Assembly (NCBI GenBank): GCA_963828625.1 | Contig: CAWHEX010000011.1 | Location: 310,001 to 374,000, forward strand | Source of the DNA: PALSA-894 sp963828625 | GTDB lineage: Bacteria; Pseudomonadota; Alphaproteobacteria; Rhizobiales; Xanthobacteraceae | Length of the DNA: 64,000 bases | Direction of reading: 5' to 3' | Shown: one piece after another, positions 26,851-35,615 of the stretch | Numbering within the stretch: position 1 is the first letter of the stretch | How the letters are laid out: the number at the start of each line of letters is the position of its first letter | The notes under the pieces: generated by a model | What the model was told of the DNA's origin: nothing | The model's input: only the letters and a program-made list of their open reading frames with translations | The model's database searches: none | Position numbers and translations under genes: made by a program

Positions 26851-28143
26851 ATGACATTCCGGTTCTCGACCCGGCGAGCACTGCTGCTCGCTGGCACGTT
26901 CGGTACCCTCGCAATCGCCGCCTGGCCGGCCGTTGCCCAGCAAACGCCGGCACCCGCGCCGGCTCCGGCCGCCGCCGCGCCTGCACCGTTGCCGCCCGGC
27001 TCGCCGCTGATCGGCCGCCCGAGCACCGAAGGCGCGATGAAGCTCGCGCCGGTCGCGCCGCCGCCGATCCCGGCGACCGCCGAAAAGCTCGCGACCGTTC
27101 CGGGCAAGCTGAAGCTGCAGAAGGGCTTCAACATCGAGCTCTATGCCGGCAACGTGCCGAACGCGCGCTCGATGCGTCAGGGCGAAAAGGGCACCGTGTT
27201 CGTCGGCAGCCGCCTGCAGGACAAGGTCCACTACATCACCGACAGCGGCGGCAAGCGCGAGGTGAAGGTGCTGGTCTCCGGCCTCTATCGGCCGAACGGC
27301 CTCGCCTTCAAGGACGGTACGCTCTACATCGCGGAGCTGTCGAAGATCTCCAAGATCGAGAAGGTCGAGGACAATCTCGACAAGTCGCCGAAGCCGGTCG
27401 AAATCTATTCCGACCTGCCGAAGGACGAGGCGCACGGCTGGAAGTTCATCGGCATCGGCCCGGACAACAAGATCTACATTCCGGTCGGCCAGCCCTGCAA
27501 CAACTGCCTGCCGCCCGACACGCATGCGCAGATCCGCCGCATCAATCTCGACGGCTCGGGCATGGAAGTGGTCGCGCAAGGGCGTGCGCAACACGGTCGG
27601 CTTCGACTGGCATCCGGTGTCGAAGGAACTCTATTTCACCGACAACTGCCGCGACTGGGCTCCGAAGATTTCCCGGAGGACGAACTCAATCGCGTCACCA
27701 AGGTCGGCCAGCATTTCGGCTCGCCGTTCTGCTACCAGGGCGACTTCCTCGATCCGGAATTCGGCTGGGGCCGCTCGTGCGACGAGTTCGAGAAGCCGGT
27801 CGCCAAGATCGGCCCGCATACCGCCTCGCTCGGCATGCGCTTCTACACCGGCGGCAATTTCCCGGCGAAGTACAAGAATGCGATTTTCATGGCGCGTCAC
27901 GGCTCGTGGAATCGCAGCAAGAAGTACGGCGGCGACATCCTTGCGGTGTTCCTCAATCCGAACGGCACCGTGAAGAGCATCGAAGCTTTCATCTCCGGCT
28001 TCCTGGGCGCGGACAACAACTACATCGGCCGCCCGGTCGACGTGCTGTTCCTCAAGGACGGCTCGATGCTGATCTCGGACGACTTCAACGGCGCGGTCTG
28101 GCGCGTGACCTACGGCAACCAGAAGAGCGCCGCCAAGAAGTAA
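26851..28143 (+). CDS. PQQ-dependent sugar dehydrogenase-like (sorbosone dehydrogenase type) protein 1 (two compensating frameshifts)
   Basis: The 430-residue secreted beta-propeller starts with a signal peptide (MTFRFSTRRALLLAGTFGTL, cleaved near AVAQ) and a Pro/Ala linker of about 25 residues. Family stretches include SGLYRPNGLAFKDGTLYIAE, IGPDNKIYIPVGQPCNNCLP and FMARHGSWNRS. The frame is wrong between about 27577 and 27660: the correct reading there, RNTVGFDWHPVSKELYFTDN, is in another frame. One extra base and one missing base restore it. It may oxidise an alcohol or sugar in the periplasm using PQQ and pass electrons to the adjacent cytochrome c. Confidence 0.82.
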   Translation: MTFRFSTRRALLLAGTFGTLAIAAWPAVAQQTPAPAPAPAAAAPAPLPPGSPLIGRPSTEGAMKLAPVAPPPIPATAEKLATVPGKLKLQKGFNIELYAGNVPNARSMRQGEKGTVFVGSRLQDKVHYITDSGGKREVKVLVSGLYRPNGLAFKDGTLYIAELSKISKIEKVEDNLDKSPKPVEIYSDLPKDEAHGWKFIGIGPDNKIYIPVGQPCNNCLPPDTHAQIRRINLDGSGMEVVAQGRAQHGRLRLASGVEGTLFHRQLPRLGSEDFPEDELNRVTKVGQHFGSPFCYQGDFLDPEFGWGRSCDEFEKPVAKIGPHTASLGMRFYTGGNFPAKYKNAIFMARHGSWNRSKKYGGDILAVFLNPNGTVKSIEAFISGFLGADNNYIGRPVDVLFLKDGSMLISDDFNGAVWRVTYGNQKSAAKK

Positions 28144-28201
28144 CGGCGCGCACGCGGGGGCGGCGCAAGCCGCCCTCGCTCCACTTGCGGACTTGCCACA
28201 A

Positions 28202-28771
28202 ATGACGCGGACGTTTCTCGCCGCCATGTTGCTGATGGCCGCGCTCGCCACCGGCGCGCCGGCGATGACCTATGACGAGAAGCTCGCCACATGCCTCGCC
28301 TGTCATGGCGAGAAGGGCATCTCGGAGACGAGCGAAGTCCCCTCGCTTGCCGGAATGCCGGCCGATTTCACGCTGATCCAGTTGTTCCTGTTCCGTCAGG
28401 GCACGCGCAAGGTCGAGATCATGAACGATCTTGCCAAGGACATGACCGACGACGACCTGCGCAAGTTCTCCCAGTATTTCGCAAAGCTCGCCCCGCCAAA
28501 GGCAACGGAGACCGCCGATCCGGCGATCGCCGCGCGTGCGCAGGCGGTGATCGCGAAGAACCACTGCGGTTCATGCCACAACCCGGATTTCTCCGGCCGC
28601 GAGCAGATGCCGCGGCTCGCTGCGCAGCGCGAGGACTATCTGCTGAAGTCGCTGCGCGACTACAAGGGCGCGACACGCCCCGGCTACGACGCCACGATGG
28701 ACGAGGTGATCCGCGCCGTCACCGATGCCGACATCGTGGACCTGTCGCACTACCTGGCGCGGCTGAAATGA
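28202..28771 (+). CDS. Di-haem c-type cytochrome, exported
   Basis: The 189-residue protein, counted from ATG 28202, has a signal peptide (MTRTFLAAMLLMAALATGAP) and two haem motifs, CLACH (about residue 31) and CGSCH (about residue 122), each followed by a cytochrome c fold with a later Met ligand. It follows the PQQ dehydrogenase by about 60 bases and precedes pqqA, so it is probably the periplasmic electron acceptor for that enzyme. Confidence 0.9.
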   Translation: MTRTFLAAMLLMAALATGAPAMTYDEKLATCLACHGEKGISETSEVPSLAGMPADFTLIQLFLFRQGTRKVEIMNDLAKDMTDDDLRKFSQYFAKLAPPKATETADPAIAARAQAVIAKNHCGSCHNPDFSGREQMPRLAAQREDYLLKSLRDYKGATRPGYDATMDEVIRAVTDADIVDLSHYLARLK

Positions 28772-28829
28772 AACTATCGCGGTTCCAGTACGTTTAACTT
28801 CATGAGCGGAAATGCAGGAGGAGAAGACT

Positions 28830-28907
28830 ATGGCCTGGACGACACCGACGCTTGTTGAAATCTGCATCGGCCTTGAGATCAACGGCTATCTGCCGGCCGA
28901 ATTCTGA
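28830..28907 (+). CDS. pqqA: PQQ precursor peptide PqqA
   Basis: This 25-residue peptide (MAWTTPTLVEICIGLEINGY then LPAEF) is too short for most gene finders. It carries the Glu and Tyr, spaced E-x-x-x-Y in GLEINGY, that PqqE cross-links to build pyrroloquinoline quinone. A strong AGGAGG ribosome site lies at 28816-28821, 8 bases before the ATG. A perfect intrinsic terminator follows 22 bases after the stop. No pqqB, C, D or E gene is in the window, so this is an orphan copy placed between two PQQ-type dehydrogenase genes and next to a cytochrome c. Confidence 0.93.
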   Translation: MAWTTPTLVEICIGLEINGYLPAEF

Positions 28908-28929
28908 TCGCAAGAAGGCGAGAAGCGAA

Positions 28930-28964
28930 CAGCCGCCGCATCGAGGGATGCGGCGGCTGTTTTT
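28930..28964 (+). terminator. Intrinsic terminator after pqqA
   Basis: CAGCCGCCGCATC (28930-28942) pairs perfectly with GATGCGGCGGCTG (28947-28959) around a 4-base GAGG loop. A run of five T follows at once. It ends the PQQ dehydrogenase-cytochrome-pqqA unit. Confidence 0.93.
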
Positions 28965-29157
28965 GTTTGCAATGAGAGAAGAATTTTCCCGGTAACGCGG
29001 CCCACGCGTTGCCCACATTTCAATCGCCGCGGCCGAACCGCGCGCCCACGGCATTGCTCCCATTCGCATGCGTTGCGCATCCGTCGCAGGACAGTTGCCG
29101 GAGGTTGTGTAATAGTTGGCGCAGCGTCCGGCGGAAAAAGGACGCGAGGAGGAAACC
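28965..29157 (+). promoter_or_regulatory. Leader of second PQQ dehydrogenase gene
   Basis: These 193 bases follow a terminator and so must contain a promoter for the genes at 29158-30775. A GAGGAGGAAA ribosome site is at 29146-29155. No convincing operator was seen. Confidence 0.4.
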
Positions 29158-30420
29158 ATGAGAGTGATCGGTATCGGCGCCATCTCGGCGCTCGCACTTG
29201 CATTAGCCTCGCCGGCATTCGCGCAGCCGCAGCCTTCAGCGGGCAATCTCGAAAAGCTCGGCAATTTCCAGCAGACCGGGACCGCCGACATGGCGCACAT
29301 CCCGCAGACCGGCCCGAAGGCCGATGCGATCAAGCGGACGCTTACCAAGATCAAGCTGCCGCGCGGCTTCAAGATCGGGCTTTACGCACTCGTGCCCGAC
29401 GCGCGGCACATCGCGGTCGGACCGCAAGGGATCGTGACCTTCGTCGGTACGCGCAAGAGCAAGGTGTGGTCGGTCACCGATCGCGCCAAGACGCGCGTCG
29501 CCGACGAGGTGAAGGAATTCGCGCCGTCGATCGACTTCAAGATTCCGAACGGCGTGTGTTTCTCGAAGGACGGCTTCCTGTTCATCGCCGAGCAGAATCG
29601 CGTGCTGGTGTTCCCGGCGGCCGAGTTCTTCTACGAAGGACCGGACGTCGCGGCGTTCCAGGTGGTGAAGCAGGGTGAACTGATCCCGCCGGAAGAAGAA
29701 TCCTATAACCACACGTCGCGCGTCTGCCGCATCGGACCGGACGACAAGCTCTACATCACGCTCGGACAGCCGTTCAACGTGTTCGCGCCCGAGAAGATGG
29801 AGCTCTACAAGAAGACCGGCATCGGCGGGATGGTCCGCATGTCGCGCGAAGGCAAGGATCGCGAGGTGTTCGCGTGGGGCATCCGCAATTCCGTCGGCAT
29901 GGACATCAATCCGAAGGACAAGAGCGTCTGGTTCACCGACAATCAGGTGGACGGCATGGGCGACGACATTCCGCCGGGTGAACTCAACCGTGCCGACAAG
30001 CCGGGTATGAATTTCGGCTTCCCGTACTACGGTGGCGGCAAGACGCGCACGACTGAATACAAGGACCAGACGCCGCCGGACGGGCTGACCTTCCCGCAGG
30101 TCGAGATGGCGGCGCATGCCGCCGACCTCGGCATGACGTTCTACTCGGGCCGCCAATTCCCGCAGAAATACCGCGGCGGCATCTTCTCGGCGCAGCACGG
30201 CTCATGGAATCGCACGGTGGCGGTCGGCGCGCGCGTGATGTTCACGAGCCTGAAAGAGGACGGCACGGCGGACAAGACCGAGCCGTTCGCCGAGGGCTGG
30301 AACGATAACGGCGAATATCTCGGCCGTCCGGTCGATGTCGCGCAGCTTCCCGACGGGTCGCTGCTGGTGTCGGACGATCTCGCCGGAGCGCTCTATCGCA
30401 TCTGGTATGATGGTCGGTAA
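29158..30420 (+). CDS. PQQ-dependent sugar dehydrogenase-like (sorbosone dehydrogenase type) protein 2
   Basis: The 420-residue protein starts at MRVIGIGAISALALALASP, a Sec signal peptide cleaved near AFAQ. It shares the beta-propeller pattern of protein 1: PSIDFKIPNGVCFSKDGFLF, FAWGIRNSVGMDINP, VWFTDNQVDGMGDDIPPGE, FSAQHGSWNRTVAVG and GRPVDVAQLPDGSLLVSDD. No frameshift is present. It probably oxidises an aldose, alcohol or aldehyde in the periplasm with PQQ; the substrate is unknown. A cytochrome c gene overlaps or follows its stop. Confidence 0.88.
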   Translation: MRVIGIGAISALALALASPAFAQPQPSAGNLEKLGNFQQTGTADMAHIPQTGPKADAIKRTLTKIKLPRGFKIGLYALVPDARHIAVGPQGIVTFVGTRKSKVWSVTDRAKTRVADEVKEFAPSIDFKIPNGVCFSKDGFLFIAEQNRVLVFPAAEFFYEGPDVAAFQVVKQGELIPPEEESYNHTSRVCRIGPDDKLYITLGQPFNVFAPEKMELYKKTGIGGMVRMSREGKDREVFAWGIRNSVGMDINPKDKSVWFTDNQVDGMGDDIPPGELNRADKPGMNFGFPYYGGGKTRTTEYKDQTPPDGLTFPQVEMAAHAADLGMTFYSGRQFPQKYRGGIFSAQHGSWNRTVAVGARVMFTSLKEDGTADKTEPFAEGWNDNGEYLGRPVDVAQLPDGSLLVSDDLAGALYRIWYDGR

Positions 30421-30775
30421 CGCTTTGCTTCGGGCCTCTCCCCGCCGCGCGGGGAGAGGCTTTTTCTTTGTCATGCTCGCATTGCTCGTGAGTGCGCCTG
30501 CGCTCGCGGCCGGCAACGTCGCGGCCGGACGCCAGAAGGCGATGCAGTGCCAGACCTGCCACGGCCTCGACGGGCTCTCGAAGATGCCGGAGGCGCCGAA
30601 CATCGCGGGCAGCCCCGAGCAATATCTCGTGCGTCAGCTCAATGCCTTCCGCAAGGCCGACCGCAAGAACGAGATGATGACGGTCGTGGTGCAGCAGCTT
30701 TCGGATCAGGACGTCGCCGACCTCGCGGCCTATTACGCGGCGATCGAGGTGACCGTGAAGGTGCCGACGCGGTGA
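30407..30775 (+). CDS. Mono-haem c-type cytochrome, exported (start uncertain)
   Basis: The protein has one haem motif, CQTCHG, and a later Met in the NEMMTVV region, giving a small class I cytochrome c. If translation starts at the tandem ATGs at 30407 and 30410, inside the end of the dehydrogenase gene, the signal peptide is complete: ASPRRAGRG then FFFVMLALLVSAPALAA. If it starts at ATG 30473 the signal is only 13 residues and lacks a positive n-region. With the early start, the REP-like hairpin at 30434-30460 is coding. It probably takes electrons from the PQQ dehydrogenase upstream. Confidence 0.8.
   Translation: MMVGNALLRASPRRAGRGFFFVMLALLVSAPALAAGNVAAGRQKAMQCQTCHGLDGLSKMPEAPNIAGSPEQYLVRQLNAFRKADRKNEMMTVVVQQLSDQDVADLAAYYAAIEVTVKVPTR
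30434..30465 (+). repeat. Perfect 12-bp stem-loop with T-run, inside or just before a cytochrome gene
   Basis: GCCTCTCCCCGC (30434-30445) pairs perfectly with GCGGGGAGAGGC (30449-30460) around CGC, followed by TTTTT. It is both a member of the window's CTCTCCC repeat family and a terminator-like structure. It may attenuate transcription into the cytochrome gene. Confidence 0.85.
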
Positions 30776-30842
30776 CGCGCTTCGGCGTCATGCCCGCGAA
30801 GGCGGCCGACAAGCATTCAGTGGATGGTGACGGCCGAGATGA

Positions 30843-33762
30843 CTACTCCGCCGCCTCGCGATGCGGCTCGGCGCGTTCCACCTTTGCGGCGCAGAACTTG
30901 AACTCGGGGATTTTCCCGAACGGATCGAGCTTCGGATTGGTCAGCAGGTTCGCCGCCGCCTCGACGTAGGCGAACGGGATGAACACCACGCCGTCCGGCA
31001 CCGCCTCGTCCTGACGCGAAGCACAGCTCGACGGTGCCGCGCCGCGTCGTGACGCGCACCATGTCGCCCGGCTGGATGCCGAGCTTCTCGATCGTGCCGC
31101 GCGAAAGCTGCGCGCTCGCGGTCGGCTCGAGCGCGTCGAGCACCTTGGCGCGCCGCGTCATCGAGCCGGTGTGCCAGTGCTCGAGCTGGCGGCCGGTCGA
31201 GAGGATGAACGGATACTCCGCGTCCGGCACTTCGTCCGGCGGCTGCAGCTTGGTGGCGACCAGCTTGGCGAAGCCGCCCGGCCGCGGGAAGCCGGTGTCG
31301 AACACCACATCGCGGCCCGGCACGTCCGGACCGTCGACCGGATAGGTGACGGCGTATTCGCGGTCGACGCGATCCCACGTGATGTTGTTGAGCGCCGGCA
31401 TCATCGAGGCCATCTCGTCGAAGACCTCGCCGACGCTCTTGTAGTTCCAGCCGCAGCCCATGCGGTTGGCGATCTCGGTGATGATCCAGATGTCGTGGCG
31501 CGTGTCGCCCGGCAGCGGGATCGCCTGACGGCCCATCTGCACCTGACGGTTGGTGTTGGTGACGGTGCCGTCCTTTTCCGGCCAGCCGGACGCGGGCAGC
31601 ACGACGTCCGCATAGACGGCGGTCTCGGTGAGGAAGAGATCCTGCACCACGAGATGTTCGAGATGCGCGAGCGCCTGGCGCGCGTGGTTGAGGTCGGGGT
31701 CGGACATCGCGGGGTTCTCGCCCTCGATGTACATGCCCTTGATCTCGTCGGCGTGGACCGCGTCCATGATCTCGACGACGGTCTTGCCGCGCTTGGGCGG
31801 AAGCTTCACGCCCCAGGCCTTCTCGTACTGGCCGCGGATTTCCGGATTCTCCACCGACTTGTAGTCGGGGAAGAACATCGGGATGAGGCCGGCGTCGGAG
31901 GCGCCCTGCACGTTGTTCTGCCCGCGCAGCGGATGCAGTCCGGTGCCGGGGCGGCCGACCTGGCCGGTGATGAGCGCAAGCGCGATCAGGCAGCGCGCAT
32001 TGTCGGTGCCGTGGGTGTGCTGCGACACGCCCATGCCCCAGAAGATGATCGCGCTTTCGGCGCGGGCGTAGGCGCGCGCGACGTCGCGCAGCGTCTCGGC
32101 GTCGATGCCGCAGATCGGCGCCATCTCCTCGGGCGTGAAGTCCTTGATGTTTTCCTTCCAGGCGTCGAAGCCCTCGACGTAGGTCTGGATGTATTGCTGG
32201 TCGTAAAGCTTCTCGGTGACGATGACGTTCAGCATGGCGTTGAGCATCGCCACGTCCGCGCCGTTCCTGAACTGCATCATCTTCCAGGCGTGGCGCTTCA
32301 TCGCGGTGCCGCGCGGGTCCATGATGACGAGCTTGGCGCCGCGCTTGGCCGCCTGCTTGAAGAAGGTCGCGGCGACCGGATGATTTTCCGTCGGGTTCGC
32401 CCCGATGACGATGATGACGTCGGAGTTCTTGCACTCGTTGAAGGTCGCGGTGACGGCGGCCGAGCCGACGCCTTCGAGCAGCGCCGACACCGACGACGCG
32501 TGGCACAGCCGCGTGCAGTGGTCGACGTTGTTGGTGCCGAAGCCGGTGCGGATGAGCTTCTGGAAGAGGTAGGCCTCCTCGTTCGAGCCTTTCGCCGAAC
32601 CGAAGCCCGCGAGCGCATCGGGGCCGTCGCGGTCGCGGATTTTCTTCAGGCCGTTCGCCGCGGCGTCGAGCGCCTCTTCCCAGGTGGCCTCGCGGAAATG
32701 CGTCCACGGGTTCGACGGATCGATGAATTCGTGCGGGACCTTCGGCACGCCCTCTTTCCGGATCATCGGCTTCATCAGCCGCTGCGGATTGGCGACGTAG
32801 TCGAAGCCGAAGCGGCCCTTCACGCAGAGGCGCTGCTGGTTCGCCGGGCCGTTCTTGCCCTCGACCGCGACGATCTTGTCGTCCTTGATCTGGTAGGTGA
32901 GCTGGCAGCCGACGCCGCAATACGGGCACACGCTGTCGACCGTGCGGTCCGGCTTGCCGAGATAGATGTTGTTCTCGTCCACCATCGTCGACGGCATCAG
33001 CGCGCCGGTCGGGCAGGCCTGCACGCATTCGCCGCAGGCAACGCAGGTCGACTGACCCATCGGATCGTCGAAGTCGAACACGATGTGCTCGTTGTGGCCG
33101 CGGCCCGCCATGCCGATCACGTCGTTGACCTGCACTTCGCGGCAGGCGCGGACGCAGAGATTGCACTGGATGCAGGCGTCGAGATTGACCGCCATCGCGA
33201 CATGGCTGCGGTCGGGCGCGGGCTCTTTCGCGCGCGCGGGCAGGCGGCTGTGCGAGATGCCGAGCTGGTCGGACCACTTCCAGAACTTCGAGTCCGGATC
33301 GTGCGCCAGCGTGATGCGGTCCGGCTGATCGGAGATGAGAAGCTCGAACACCATCTTGCGCGCCGTCTTGGCGCGGTCCGAGGCCGACTTCACCTTCATG
33401 CCGGGCGACGGCGTGCGGATGCACGAGGCCGCAAGCACGCGCTCGCCATCGATCTCCACCATGCAGGCGCGGCAATTGCCGTCCGGCCGGTAGCCGGGCT
33501 CCGGCGCGTAGCAAAGATGCGGAATGTCGGTGCCCTGGCGCTTGGCGACCTGCCAGATGGTTTCGCCTTCGCGCGCCTGCACTTCCACGCCGTCGAGCGT
33601 GAACGCGATCGTCTTCGGTCCATCGCCTTCGCCCGCGACCTTGTCGGCGGGTGCGGTGTGCGCGACGGCGGGCTTGCCCTCGCCCTTGTTCGCGCCGCCG
33701 GCCGCGCCCTTGGCGTCGTGGCCGTAGCCCATCGGCTTCGATCCGTTCGTCTTGTCGTTCAT
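30843..33762 (-). CDS. fdh1A: NAD-dependent formate dehydrogenase alpha subunit, FDH1 type (single-base frameshift near C-terminus)
   Basis: The repaired protein is 972 residues. Domains in order: a Lys/Ala/Gly-rich lead (residues 1-50), a [2Fe-2S] ferredoxin-like domain (LCYAPEPGYRPDGNCRACM), two [4Fe-4S] motifs (CIQCNLCVRAC and CVACGECVQACP), then the bis-MGD domain with its own cluster (CPYCGVGC) and the active-site Cys in HCTRLCHASSV, where some enzymes have selenocysteine. One extra base near 31017 hides the true end (VPDGVVFIPFAYVEAAANLL, stop 30843). Size and two-subunit make-up match Methylobacterium FDH1, a tungsten enzyme; the metal here is not known. Confidence 0.9.
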
Positions 33763-33766
33763 GGCG

Positions 33767-35482
33767 TCACCACTTCCCCAGCGGCTTGCTGAGATCGTCG
33801 CGGAAATACTTGAACACGCACGTCAGCGGGTTCGGCGCGGCCTGTCCGAGGCCGCAGATCGAGGCGTCGCGCATCGCGGTCGAGAGCTCGGTCAACAACG
33901 ACTCGTCCCACGGCCCGGTTGCCATCAGCTTGACGGCCTTCTCGGTTCCGGCGCGGCAGGGCGTGCACTGGCCGCAGCTTTCGTCCTCGAAGAAGCGCAT
34001 CAGGTTGAGCGCCACGGCCTTCATGTCGTCCTTCTCGGACAGGATGACAACCGCATGGGAACCGACGAAGCAGCCGTATTTTTCCAGCGTGCCGAAATCC
34101 AAAGGCTCGTCCGCCATCGAGGCGGGCAGGATGCCGCCCGAGGCGCCGCCCGGCAGGTAGCCCTTGAACGCGTGGCCGTCGGCCATGCCGCCGCAATATT
34201 CCTCGATCAGTTCGCGCGCCGAGACGCCGGCAGGCGCGAGCACCACGCCCGGCTTCTTCACGCGGCCCGAGACGGAGAACGAGCGGAAGCCCTTGCGCTC
34301 GCGCCGGCCGTGACCGGTGAACCACGCCGCGCCTTTCTCGACGATGTCGCGCACCCAGTAGAGCGTCTCGACATTCTGTTCGAGCGTCGGGCGCCCGAAC
34401 AGGCCGACCTGCGCGACGTAAGGCGGGCGGTGGCGCGGCAGGCCGCGCTTGCCCTCGATCGATTCAATCATCGCGGATTCTTCGCCGCAGATGTACGCAC
34501 CGGCCCCGCGGCGCAGATGGATGCGCGCGTGCGGCGAGAGTTCGGCCTGCCCGACGCGCGCGAATTCCTCGTGCAGCATCGCGATCAGTTCGGGATATTC
34601 GTCGCGGATGTAGACGTAGATGTCTGCCGCCTCGACCACCCAGGCGGCGATCAGCATGCCCTCGATGAAGCGATGCGGGTCGAGCCCGAGATAGTGCCGG
34701 TCCTTGAAGGTGCCGGGCTCGCCTTCGTCGCCGTTCACCGCCATCAGGCGCGGCCCGGCCGCCTGACGCACCAGCGTCCACTTGCGGCCGGTCGGGAAGC
34801 CCGCGCCGCCAAGCCCGCGCAGGCCGGCGTCGTCCACGCCCTTGATGACGTCCTCGCGCGTGCGCTTGCCGGAAAGGCAATCGCGCAGCAGCGTGTATCC
34901 GCCGGACGCCTGATAGGCGGCGAAATCGACCTGCGGCTTGTGCGGATGGGCGTGCGCGCTCTTGCGCGCGGCGGCGCTCACCGAATTCTCGTCGGCCTTC
35001 ATCACCTGCACGTGCCCGACCGCGCACACCGGCGCGCGATCGCAGGCGCCCATGCAGGGCGCGCGAACCACGCGCACGCCGGGGCCGAGTTTCGCAGGCA
35101 GCGCGTCGAGCAGATGCTCGGCGCCCGCCATCGCGCATGAGAGCGAGTCGCACACCCGCACCGTCACCGGCGGAGGCGGGATCTCGCCTTCCTTCACGAC
35201 ATCGAAATGCGCGTAGAAGGTCGCGACCTCATACACCTCGGTCATCGCGAGTTTCATCTCGGCGGCGAGCGCGGCGAGATGCGCGGCGGAGAGGTGCCCG
35301 TAACGGTCCTGGATGAGATGCAGATGCTCGATCAGGAGATCGCGCCGGCGCGGCCTGTCGCCGAGCAACGCACGCACCTCATCGAGCGCCGCCGGCTCGG
35401 TCTGGCGGCCCTTCGGGGTGCGGCGCGGCCGGTTCTTTTTGCGGCCGGATCCGCCGTGATCGGTGGGGGTACGCGCGTCCAT
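33767..35482 (-). CDS. fdh1B: Formate dehydrogenase beta subunit, NuoE-NuoF fusion, FDH1 type
   Basis: The 571-residue diaphorase subunit fuses a NuoE-like thioredoxin-fold [2Fe-2S] domain to a NuoF-like part. The first has VCDSLSC (C-x4-C) and APCMGAC (C-x3-C). The second has the NADH/FMN motifs GLRGLGGAGFPTGRKW and GAGAYICGEESA, and a [4Fe-4S] site in ESCGQCTPCRAG plus SICGLG. It takes electrons from the alpha subunit to NAD. The alpha gene follows after 4 bases. The fused layout, with no separate gamma or delta gene, fits FDH1 rather than FdsGBACD enzymes. The first 30 residues are basic. Confidence 0.93.
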   Translation of the reverse strand: MDARTPTDHGGSGRKKNRPRRTPKGRQTEPAALDEVRALLGDRPRRRDLLIEHLHLIQDRYGHLSAAHLAALAAEMKLAMTEVYEVATFYAHFDVVKEGEIPPPPVTVRVCDSLSCAMAGAEHLLDALPAKLGPGVRVVRAPCMGACDRAPVCAVGHVQVMKADENSVSAAARKSAHAHPHKPQVDFAAYQASGGYTLLRDCLSGKRTREDVIKGVDDAGLRGLGGAGFPTGRKWTLVRQAAGPRLMAVNGDEGEPGTFKDRHYLGLDPHRFIEGMLIAAWVVEAADIYVYIRDEYPELIAMLHEEFARVGQAELSPHARIHLRRGAGAYICGEESAMIESIEGKRGLPRHRPPYVAQVGLFGRPTLEQNVETLYWVRDIVEKGAAWFTGHGRRERKGFRSFSVSGRVKKPGVVLAPAGVSARELIEEYCGGMADGHAFKGYLPGGASGGILPASMADEPLDFGTLEKYGCFVGSHAVVILSEKDDMKAVALNLMRFFEDESCGQCTPCRAGTEKAVKLMATGPWDESLLTELSTAMRDASICGLGQAAPNPLTCVFKYFRDDLSKPLGKW

Positions 35483-35554
35483 TCAAGGCCTTCTCTTCTT
35501 TAGACAAAGACTGAATTAGTTGATAAAAAACAATCCCGTAACTGCAATCGTTTG

Positions 35555-35577
35555 ATCGAGAATCTCTATCGCTCGAT
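35555..35577. promoter_or_regulatory. Inverted repeat in the fdh1-lysR divergent promoter
   Basis: ATCGAG-N11-CTCGAT is a 23-base dyad in the 133-base space between the formate dehydrogenase operon and its LysR gene. The spacing fits a LysR recognition site, and the surrounding AT-rich stretch (35510-35530) may hold the promoters. Function is inferred. Confidence 0.5.
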
Positions 35578-35615
35578 GGCATGCGCGCGTGGCAGCCCGA
35601 TCCGAGGCTAACACA

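Noticed and set aside
32490..32530. Selenocysteine at the formate dehydrogenase active site
   Set aside because: The active-site codon in HCTRLCHASS reads as Cys, not UGA, so no selenocysteine insertion is needed.
31171..33792. Open frame of 873 codons on the plus strand, antisense to the formate dehydrogenase alpha gene
   Set aside because: It lies opposite a certain gene with full iron-sulphur and molybdopterin motifs, and the peptide has no recognisable domain. Long antisense frames are expected at this GC content.
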